Shown here one piece after another: positions 57,846 through 64,000 of a stretch of 64,000 bases of DNA (positions within the stretch are counted from its first letter, which is position 1; each line of letters opens with the position of its first letter). The notes below the pieces were generated by a model that was not told the origin of the DNA, ran no database searches, and saw only the letters and a program-made list of their open reading frames with translations. The DNA comes from a virus: positions 1 through 64,000 of the IMG/VR virus record IMGVR_UViG_3300017971_000013. One strand, written 5' to 3'. A program made the position numbers and the translations under genes.

Positions 57846-58165
57846 ACATTTATGCTTATTCTGTACCAGGCGCAACAATCTTTGTTTCCACCCTACAGAA
57901 AGCGAGGCTCAGGGCAGAGGAGGTGGCCACAAGAGGCGCTACGGCGGTCGTTCTTAAGTTTGATTTTCCATCTTTGAGCAAAGATCTTGTTGTTAAATTA
58001 TGTAATAGCGGTGTTGACGCTGTTCCTTTTGTGAAACTTGAGGAATGGAAACCTCTTTATTACAAATCTAATGACAAGATGGTTTTTGACTCTGTGGTTC
58101 GAAGAGACCTAGGTATACATAAAGCTAAAGAAGAATCGGAAGAAGAGGAGGAGGAAGAGGTATGA
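57842..58165 (+). CDS. Hypothetical protein with acidic tail
   Basis: A 107-residue alpha/beta protein (IYAYSVPGATIFVSTLQKA) ending in a Glu tract (ESEEEEEEEV). Unknown. Confidence 0.55.
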   Translation: MNIYAYSVPGATIFVSTLQKARLRAEEVATRGATAVVLKFDFPSLSKDLVVKLCNSGVDAVPFVKLEEWKPLYYKSNDKMVFDSVVRRDLGIHKAKEESEEEEEEEV

Positions 58166-58395
58166 AACTATTTTTGTTTTTGGTGACATTTTGCGCGTTG
58201 ATGTTTAGCGGTTGTCCAAATGACAACTGTGAGGTTGCCTCAACACGTTGTGAAGGGAATGTTGCTCAGGTTTGCAACGCTGATAAGAACTGGCAAGATT
58301 TTCTTAGTTGTGACGAAATGGAAGGCGATTGGGTTTGTGGTCAGGTTCCAGAAACTAAAGATTTCACGTGTTTGCAAGAGGAAGGTTCTGATTAA
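58162..58395 (+). CDS. Cys-rich lipoprotein
   Basis: A 77-residue protein. Signal peptide KLFLFLVTFCALMFSGC with lipobox FSGC (Cys18 lipidated). The mature part has about eight Cys (CEVASTRCEGNVAQVC..., CGQVPE, TCLQ), probably disulfides. A surface lipoprotein of a phage could block receptor or superinfection. The Cys pattern recalls extracellular proteins of delta-type proteobacteria; that link is weak. Confidence 0.65.
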   Translation: MKLFLFLVTFCALMFSGCPNDNCEVASTRCEGNVAQVCNADKNWQDFLSCDEMEGDWVCGQVPETKDFTCLQEEGSD

Positions 58396-58766
58396 TGCCT
58401 ACTATCAAATTCAAGACTTTTACATATGTTCCAGATCAATTGGAGGAAGAGGTCGGTCAAGATCAGTATTTTTCTGAACGATTACAGCAGGTTCTGAAGG
58501 ATGGTAATCGTTTGGTCACATTTAGCACACCAACTTACACAACAGGTGCGGTACGTTTCTCTGTTGTTTACTTGGAGCCTACAACTGAAGAGCTTGCGCA
58601 GGTTGAACAGCAGAAAGAGGCAATGGCGCAAGCACAGGCTGCCCAGGCAGAAGCATCAAAGCAGAATAATGTATCCAATGAACTCGCTATGGAGCTTTTA
58701 AGGTCTCAAAAGCGTGAAATTGAGATGCAAAGGTCAGAAATCGACAGGCTGAAAGGGAGTAGCTGA
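58395..58766 (+). CDS. Gln/Ala-rich helical protein
   Basis: A 123-residue protein: beta N-terminus, then a long Ala/Gln-rich coiled coil (EQQKEAMAQAQAAQAEA). Unknown. Confidence 0.55.
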   Translation: MPTIKFKTFTYVPDQLEEEVGQDQYFSERLQQVLKDGNRLVTFSTPTYTTGAVRFSVVYLEPTTEELAQVEQQKEAMAQAQAAQAEASKQNNVSNELAMELLRSQKREIEMQRSEIDRLKGSS

Positions 58767-59365
58767 TGTTGCCGATCACATCTGAAGATGTAAAAAACTT
58801 CTGGGCCTATATGAGCAATCATTATGGTACAGATATTGTTACAAAAGACGATAGTTGGTTTATAGAGATCTTAGCTTTTGCCATGGATACTTTAGGTATT
58901 GTGGATAAAGAAAAATTCATGAATCATTTTACGACAACTATCGGTATGAACATCTATGTGCCTTTTGAAATTGGCACAATGGAAGAAGGTGCACCTTCTT
59001 TGTTGTCTCAGATGGCTACATGTGTTCATGAGCATATGCATGTTAAGCAACATTTAGTAGAACCGGCTTTGTTTGAATTGAAATATCTTTTTGATTCTGT
59101 ACACAGGGCTGCATACGAGGCCAAAGCATACGCTGCCAACATGGAAATGCACTGGTGGTATAACGGGAAGCTTTTAGACACAGAAAAGCTGGCGAATAAA
59201 CTCAAAGGCTATGCTGTTGATGAGGCGGATATTCAGGTAACAAAAAAGACCTTGGATATGCTTAGTGTTACTATTTCTAGAGGAGGTGTTGTTACTAAGC
59301 CTATGCGTGTGGCCATGAAATGGTTGAAGAAAAGATTTCCAGATCATGTGCCGGGGACACCATGA
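58766..59365 (+). CDS. HExxH metallopeptidase-like protein
   Basis: A 199-residue protein with HEHMHVKQH at residues 88-96: HExxH is the zinc-metallopeptidase motif (H88, E89, H92), and AAYEAKAYA about 25 residues later could supply a third ligand Glu. Phage proteins of this type are rare outside tail needles and anti-host factors. Substrate unknown. It precedes dUTPase with a 4-base overlap. Confidence 0.55.
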   Translation: MLPITSEDVKNFWAYMSNHYGTDIVTKDDSWFIEILAFAMDTLGIVDKEKFMNHFTTTIGMNIYVPFEIGTMEEGAPSLLSQMATCVHEHMHVKQHLVEPALFELKYLFDSVHRAAYEAKAYAANMEMHWWYNGKLLDTEKLANKLKGYAVDEADIQVTKKTLDMLSVTISRGGVVTKPMRVAMKWLKKRFPDHVPGTP

Positions 59366-59796
59366 CAGAAATTATTTTTGAGATGTTAGAGAACTACCCA
59401 AGTGATTGTCCCATACCAAAATATGAATCAGATTGTGCCAGCGGCATGGACGTAAGAGCAGCAAACTCTTATTTATTGTGGCCAGGAAAAACAGCCCTGA
59501 TAAAAACAGGCTTGAAAGTAGAAATACCAAAAGGGTTTGAGTTACAGGTGCGTCCTAGGTCAGGTCTAGCTTTAAAACATGGAATAACGGTTTTAAACGC
59601 ACCAGGGACAATTGATCAAGATTACAGGGATGAGATTGGAGTTCTTCTTATTAACCACGGAGGGGACACTTTCACTATTGAGAGAGGAGACAGGATAGCT
59701 CAGCTTGTTTTATCTAGGGTAGAGAAAGCCATACCCAAGGTAGGTGTTGTGAAAGAAACTTCTAGAAAAGGCGGTTTCGGCAGCACTGGGGTGTAA
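59362..59796 (+). CDS. dut: dUTPase
   Basis: A 144-residue trimeric dUTPase: motif 1 ASGMDVRA, motif 2 PRSGLA, motif 3 APGTIDQDYRDEIGV, motif 4 RIAQLVL, motif 5 KGGFGSTG. It turns dUTP into dUMP for ThyX. ATG 59362 behind GGGGACACC; an upstream in-frame ATG lies inside the previous gene. Confidence 0.92.
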   Translation: MTEIIFEMLENYPSDCPIPKYESDCASGMDVRAANSYLLWPGKTALIKTGLKVEIPKGFELQVRPRSGLALKHGITVLNAPGTIDQDYRDEIGVLLINHGGDTFTIERGDRIAQLVLSRVEKAIPKVGVVKETSRKGGFGSTGV

Positions 59797-59807
59797 GAGG
59801 ACTGAAG

Positions 59808-59843
59808 ACCCCGCTTGCATTTTTGTAGGCGGGGTTTTCTTTT
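59808..59843 (+). terminator. Strong rho-independent terminator
   Basis: ACCCCGC (59808-59814) pairs with GCGGGGT (59829-59835), loop of 14, then TTTTCTTTT. It separates dUTPase from QueD. Confidence 0.85.
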
Positions 59844-59865
59844 AACATTGCAAGGTGGCAACTTA
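59844..59865. promoter_or_regulatory. 22-bp palindrome directly before QueD
   Basis: AACATTGCAA-GG-TGGCAACTTA; the ATG (59865) is its last base. Between terminator and gene there is no room for other control. Confidence 0.6.
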
Positions 59866-60299
59866 TGGAAGTAACTATAGCTAAGAATTTTCATTTTGAA
59901 GCAGCTCATAGGCTAAAAGACCATTTTGGTAAATGTGAATTTATTCATGGTCATTCTTACAAATTAGAGCTTTTTCTTACTGGTTCTGTAGATCCAGACA
60001 CAGGTGTTGTGCTGGATTTTCTTTTGTTTGATAGGTTGTACTATCATAAATGTGAGGCATTGGCTATAGCTGATTTTGACCACGCCTTTATTATACAAGA
60101 AGAAGATCCTGTGAATGTAAAAATATATGCTCGTGTGATTGAGATTGGGTCTCCTCCTACTGTTGAGAATCTTGTGTTGATCTTCAAAAATATTATTGTC
60201 GATGCTTTGTCAAAAGATAAAGAATCTTATGGAAATATATGCGGCGGAAAGCTTATTTTATGGGAAACTGAAAGATCGCGCGCAGAGGTATCATTTTAA
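59865..60299 (+). CDS. queD: 6-carboxy-5,6,7,8-tetrahydropterin synthase (QueD)
   Basis: A 144-residue protein of the 6-PTPS family: FEAAHRL (H15), GKCEFIHGHSY (C24 catalytic, H28 and H30 zinc ligands), DFDHAF, PTVENL, and a final ETE. It makes CPH4, the substrate of QueE. With FolE it forms the 7-deazaguanine (CDG) pathway, in a different operon from folE/queE. Confidence 0.88.
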   Translation: MEVTIAKNFHFEAAHRLKDHFGKCEFIHGHSYKLELFLTGSVDPDTGVVLDFLLFDRLYYHKCEALAIADFDHAFIIQEEDPVNVKIYARVIEIGSPPTVENLVLIFKNIIVDALSKDKESYGNICGGKLILWETERSRAEVSF

Positions 60300-60315
60300 A
60301 GTAGGGGGGATTGCA

Positions 60316-60717
60316 ATGTCAGGTAAATTTTTGTATGATGCACTAGAAGCAGTGCTTAATAACACTGTATCAGGAGGAAATGCGCCCCATTTAGATCTTT
60401 TTTGGGCAACTTTTCCTCAGGTGCTTTTTATGCCTATAGATTCTTCACGCCAAACTTTTTCCCTCCTATCTACGGTAGCTCCAGCACCAGATGCGGATGT
60501 CCCGCAATTAGAAGAGACATTTATAGAGCAACCTGTCAAGACCCTCATGCTAGAGGACATTAAATTCCTTTACTTGAGGGCTTTGCATCTTCTGGTTGTG
60601 GATTCTTCTTTTCTTGAAAAATATAAAGATACAATGCGGATGCCTAAATTGCTTGAATTTATGGTGTCTTTGGGGTTGTTTAAGACAGGGAGGAGGCAAT
60701 GCCGGGTAAACAGGTGA
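60316..60717 (+). CDS. Hypothetical protein
   Basis: A 133-residue protein; ATG 60316 behind GGGGG. Unknown. It overlaps the next small gene. Confidence 0.5.
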   Translation: MSGKFLYDALEAVLNNTVSGGNAPHLDLFWATFPQVLFMPIDSSRQTFSLLSTVAPAPDADVPQLEETFIEQPVKTLMLEDIKFLYLRALHLLVVDSSFLEKYKDTMRMPKLLEFMVSLGLFKTGRRQCRVNR

Positions 60718-60845
60718 AGAATTGGAAACAATACCATGCGTTGAGACGTAAAGGGCTTTCAAAAACATCTTCGGCGAAGATAGCTAACGCGCGCAGCCGT
60801 AGAAGAAAACATGGTGGAAGCTGCTCAAAAGCTAAACGGAGATAA
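60699..60845 (+). CDS. Small basic protein, DUF7218-like
   Basis: A 48-residue protein, Arg/Lys/Ser-rich (YHALRRKGLSKTSSAKIAN), with GGGAGGAGG before the ATG. The 'YxALRRKGxSKxxAAKIAN' pattern is that of small DUF7218 proteins in phages and bacteria. Function unknown. Confidence 0.6.
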   Translation: MPGKQVKNWKQYHALRRKGLSKTSSAKIANARSRRRKHGGSCSKAKRR

Positions 60846-60847
60846 TA

Positions 60848-61249
60848 ATGAGTATAACGCGTGATGCAAGCAATACTCTGTACTATGCTGCAAAAGCAAC
60901 TCGTGTGTTTGCTGATGAAACTGTGCCTGAAGCAATAGATGCTATCACTGGAGCTTTGGGCGTAGACACTAAGAACTGTTCTACTTACACTATTTCGGTG
61001 AGGGCGTGGCCACCTGCTGCAGGTATTACTTTCAATGTTATTTGTGTCGGTATGATGACCGGCAAAGATAGACTTGCAACGTATAAATTTTGGTCTCGTT
61101 GTAGAAATTCTTCTTTTTTGGGTATTGGTGACCCAACTTTTACTGAATCTTTGAATGTCGAGAATTTTGAACGTGTATATGCGGCGATTACAGGCATCAT
61201 TGGTCTTAATCCCGGAGAATATATAGTGAAGATTGAAAGAGCAATCTAA
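60848..61249 (+). CDS. Probable virion/adapter protein
   Basis: A 133-residue protein of mixed structure behind GGAG, before the large structural gene. Unknown family; structural by context. Confidence 0.5.
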   Translation: MSITRDASNTLYYAAKATRVFADETVPEAIDAITGALGVDTKNCSTYTISVRAWPPAAGITFNVICVGMMTGKDRLATYKFWSRCRNSSFLGIGDPTFTESLNVENFERVYAAITGIIGLNPGEYIVKIERAI

Positions 61250-61261
61250 TAAGGGGATGCC

Positions 61262-63022
61262 ATGCCGTTAAGTACAAATAACATTTCTATTCCAGATGGA
61301 GGCGCTGGCGGACCTACTACTGCAAATTTAGTTACTTGCGACACTACAAACTTCAATAACAACCTCAGCGCGGCCGATGTCAATGTCCAGTTGGCCTTAG
61401 AGACTTTGGACGATATGGTGGCAGGCGGCGCGGTTGAGGTACAAGATGAAGGTGTTGTAGTCGTACCAGCAGCGCAGGTGATCAATTTTATTGGTGCCGA
61501 TGTGTTAGCTGTACAGAATGGCGGAAACCCGAATCAGGTTGACGTCTATATTCCTGCAATTACTTTTCAACCTTTCTATAATCAATCTAATCCGTCAGGT
61601 AATGCGGTAGTACCGAACATACCTACATCAAATAGAAACATAGCAGATCCAGCGCCTGCTAATAATTTTGATATAGGTTCATGGGTGCCAGGTTCCGTAC
61701 ACCCAGCTTCAAATGATGGCACTACAGGTTACGCACATGCAGATCCTTGTAGTTTCATTGATTTAACAACTACGGTTGAGGTTACTGTTTATGATGCAGA
61801 TGACGTAACTCCTCTGGCTAATTACATAACGCCTGCTATAACAGGCAATATTGTGCTTCCTTCAGGGGCAATAACGGTCACAATTTCTAACTGGGCACCT
61901 GATTCAACTCAATGGCAAGCAAATATTGATGTTGATTTAAATCTTCCTCTGTTAATAGCAAATGGAGGTAGATACTCTGTTGAAATTGTGCATCATAATG
62001 CAGGTACAGATTACACAAAAACACAAGGCCCGTTATTTTATGATGCAGAAGCGTTTGCTGCTGTGTTGGCAGGTGTAACGATAGCTGAGACTCCTGGTTT
62101 CGTAGTAACTAGGTTTATTTCAGGTGTTGAATATTATGACACGGGGTCAGATTTTACTATTGACATAGCTGACATTGATTACACCAACTCAGATTCTTAC
62201 ATAGCTGCGGATTTGATCGAATGTAATGGTGTTGAATACGGATTACCCACATTAACACCTGGAAGTGTTGATCTTACGGGCTGGGCAGGCGCGTGGGATG
62301 TCAATAACATGACTTACAATAATACGGTCTGGGAAATTACAGCCGTAAACTTCTTCACAGCTACAACTACCGCCAATGTATCTTCCAGAACTTTAGATTG
62401 GATAAATGGCGCGTGGGTAAATTCTGCAAACGCATCAATTCTTATTGATACGCATACAGATGTTTCTACTAGGTTGATTGAGCGTTTCTATGATGAGCAA
62501 TGGCGTTGCCCTGTAACAGGCAACTTTGATTTGCCAGGACAAAGATCGTGGGATTCTACCATAGATGTTTTGGCTACGGACGCTGTTTTTTACAACGGCG
62601 GATGCGAGAGAAATGTAACTGATTTTACTATCTATGATCCAAATGCAGCCTCACAGCCAGATTATTCAGGGGCTTTTATGGATCCTATCGTGTATCTCTA
62701 TAGAGAATTCATGCACGATGGGGCAGCTTCTTCTGGGTTCACATTAAATATAGCGGGCACCTATACGTCCCTAGAGATGAAACTGGCGGCCGCTTGGGAT
62801 GGAACACCTGGAGGGGGTACTGTTTGGGTAGATATGTTAGCGGCGTATAATGCTGCGCAATGGAATAATGGGAATCCATTAGCAGGTACTGGTAGCTGGA
62901 CAGGTGCCGCTCATTATACCTTCGGTTCGAATAACATTGTTAACACTGGAGACACACTCTACCTCCGTATAGGTTTTTCAGCTGGAGAAAGAATCACCGC
63001 TCTCAGTGTGACTTTTGATTAA
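61262..63022 (+). CDS. Probable tail or head-decoration protein (beta-rich)
   Basis: A 586-residue protein. The start (LSTNNISIPDGGAGGPTTAN, later FNNNLSAADVNVQLALETLD) resembles phage fibre N-terminal parts; most of the rest is beta-rich with many Thr/Asn/Gly, as in Ig-like or carbohydrate-binding virion proteins. No catalytic site visible. Behind AAGGGG. Confidence 0.55.
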   Translation: MPLSTNNISIPDGGAGGPTTANLVTCDTTNFNNNLSAADVNVQLALETLDDMVAGGAVEVQDEGVVVVPAAQVINFIGADVLAVQNGGNPNQVDVYIPAITFQPFYNQSNPSGNAVVPNIPTSNRNIADPAPANNFDIGSWVPGSVHPASNDGTTGYAHADPCSFIDLTTTVEVTVYDADDVTPLANYITPAITGNIVLPSGAITVTISNWAPDSTQWQANIDVDLNLPLLIANGGRYSVEIVHHNAGTDYTKTQGPLFYDAEAFAAVLAGVTIAETPGFVVTRFISGVEYYDTGSDFTIDIADIDYTNSDSYIAADLIECNGVEYGLPTLTPGSVDLTGWAGAWDVNNMTYNNTVWEITAVNFFTATTTANVSSRTLDWINGAWVNSANASILIDTHTDVSTRLIERFYDEQWRCPVTGNFDLPGQRSWDSTIDVLATDAVFYNGGCERNVTDFTIYDPNAASQPDYSGAFMDPIVYLYREFMHDGAASSGFTLNIAGTYTSLEMKLAAAWDGTPGGGTVWVDMLAAYNAAQWNNGNPLAGTGSWTGAAHYTFGSNNIVNTGDTLYLRIGFSAGERITALSVTFD

Positions 63023-63043
63023 ACGTTGCCATGTGACAACTTT
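63022..63043. promoter_or_regulatory. 22-bp palindrome site
   Basis: AACGTTGCCA-TG-TGACAACTTT, overlapping the stop of the previous gene, 19 bases before ATG 63062. Confidence 0.55.
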
Positions 63044-63061
63044 AAATATCTGGAGGCCATC

Positions 63062-63241
63062 ATGGCAGTATTTTCTGAACCTATAAGGTTTACGGGTAAT
63101 GTGGAAGATGGAACAGGGACCATAAGCTTAGCTGTAAATGATACAATGGTTACTGTGAAAAGCATGTCTAAAAGAGAGGTACAGCAGCTGTATGCTGAGC
63201 TAGACCTTTTCCTCAAGACTCAAGATGAGGAGGAGGAATAA
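63062..63241 (+). CDS. Small beta-rich protein
   Basis: A 59-residue protein behind TGGAGG, acidic end. Part of the virion module by context. Unknown. Confidence 0.5.
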   Translation: MAVFSEPIRFTGNVEDGTGTISLAVNDTMVTVKSMSKREVQQLYAELDLFLKTQDEEEE

Positions 63242-64000
63242 TGCCTTTCTCTGACGAGGAAATTCGCGTAAAATCTGATAAACTTTCTTTGCAGATTTCA
63301 GGAGGCGCGGATCAGGCTCCAGGAAAAAAGTTCTGGTATAATGAGGAGCATCCTTGGTCTCCTATTGTTGTACCTGATAACATTTGGTCTGATTTTGCTA
63401 CAATACCTCCAGCTACAACGCCAGCTCAGGCAGATGCAAATGCTATAGCTAATCCCACTATTATTGAAAGGTTGGAAACCAGGTTAACTAACAATCCAAC
63501 TAGCAATAATAGGCAATATGAAGCTAGACAAACTTATGGTGATCGGACCAGTGATATTTATGTCAACTGGATCCAGCCTGCTCTCGTTAGAGATAGCGGT
63601 GCGCCCTCAAACGGATACATCATCCGACTGTATAATGGTGATCCCTCTGGAGGCGGTGTAGAGTTACCAACTACTTGGAATGGTGGTCCAGATGGTGCCC
63701 CCTCTTGGGAATGGAATTACTCTACTGGTGTTTTAAAGGTTTCTACTGATCAATCTGCAAACTATGGTGCTATAGATGCTGGCGCCGGTTTATGGGTTCA
63801 GGGTTTCAGATATATCGGGCCTACAGGAGGAGGTGCTTCCACTGTTGCAAGCACACCTAAAAGACTTGGCGCAATTGATATAGATGGCGCAGTTAACCTA
63901 GTAAATACAGATTATGTTTTGTACACTGTTCCAGCAGGGTCTTATGCATTATCTGCCTTTGTTGTTGTGTGTAACAGAAACGCGGCGTTGGCAACAACTG
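63241..64000 (+). CDS. Virion protein, partial (3' end outside window)
   Basis: Open to the right edge (253 codons). The ATG overlaps the upstream TAA behind GGAGGAGG. N-terminus PFSDEEIRVKSDKLSL, later Gly/Pro/Asn-rich beta segments (YTVPAGSYALSAF) like phage fibre or neck proteins. No more can be said without the end. Confidence 0.55.
   Translation, partial: MPFSDEEIRVKSDKLSLQISGGADQAPGKKFWYNEEHPWSPIVVPDNIWSDFATIPPATTPAQADANAIANPTIIERLETRLTNNPTSNNRQYEARQTYGDRTSDIYVNWIQPALVRDSGAPSNGYIIRLYNGDPSGGGVELPTTWNGGPDGAPSWEWNYSTGVLKVSTDQSANYGAIDAGAGLWVQGFRYIGPTGGGASTVASTPKRLGAIDIDGAVNLVNTDYVLYTVPAGSYALSAFVVVCNRNAALATT

Noticed and set aside
1-64000. Insertion sequences, integrase/attachment sites, rRNA
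   Set aside because: No transposase, integrase, rRNA or target-site duplication was recognised; the window looks lytic rather than prophage-like, but the whole genome was not seen.

Overview
The window is one continuous stretch of a tailed-bacteriophage genome. Every gene I accept reads on the + strand, genes are tightly packed with stop/start overlaps, and most have a Shine-Dalgarno sequence, so the host is a bacterium. Baseplate proteins of the T4 gp5, gp25 and gp6/J types point to a contractile-tailed (myovirus-like) phage. Both window edges cut genes, so the genome is larger than 64 kb. The DNA is moderately AT-rich. The host cannot be named. A SpoVS-like protein, a Cys-rich lipoprotein and a sigma-54-like promoter hint at a host outside the best-studied enterics, but this is weak evidence.

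Layout. (1) 1-12,100: baseplate and tail module (gp5-like OB-fold hub, gp25-like wedge, gp6/J-like wedge, gpI-like protein, a very long beta-helix fibre, a holin-like membrane protein). (2) 12,100-33,100: replication, recombination and modification module. It starts with a sigma-70-type promoter and an unusual G-rich leader, followed by SF2 helicase, DnaB-like helicase, SNF2-like ATPase, DnaG-type primase, family A DNA polymerase, RecA-like recombinase, ParB-like protein, Cas4-like nuclease, SpoVS-like protein, RuvC-like resolvase, QueE and FolE. (3) 33,100-44,900: small proteins of unknown function interspersed with structured RNA: one tRNA-Leu(TAA), three tRNA-like leader elements, several terminators, and a DpdA-like transglycosylase. 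(4) 44,900-48,000: a mostly non-coding region with iteron-like ATAAAGTG repeats (22-bp spacing), GTGAGT repeats, CCATATATGG repeats and large inverted repeats; this is the best candidate for a replication origin. (5) 48,000-60,300: a run of small genes, many encoding zinc-ribbon (CxxC) proteins, plus a Phd-like antitoxin, GH25 endolysin, ThyX, DUF3310 protein, lipoprotein, HExxH protein, dUTPase and QueD. (6) 60,300-64,000: a second set of probable virion proteins.

How the genes fit together. FolE, QueD and QueE can make 7-carboxy-7-deazaguanine (CDG) from GTP, and a DpdA-like enzyme can insert a 7-deazaguanine base into DNA. No QueC is visible, so the simplest prediction is phage DNA carrying CDG or a derivative. 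ThyX and dUTPase supply thymidylate. Primase, polymerase, two helicases and the recombination proteins form a largely self-contained replisome.

Two systems look undescribed. The first is a dispersed 22-bp palindrome (half-site AACGTTGCCA) that occurs about 20 times, mostly just upstream of genes. The second is a family of small tRNA-like acceptor/T-arm RNA structures in 5' leaders; two of these are 51 nt long, sit exactly 38 nt before their start codons, and differ by compensatory base changes.
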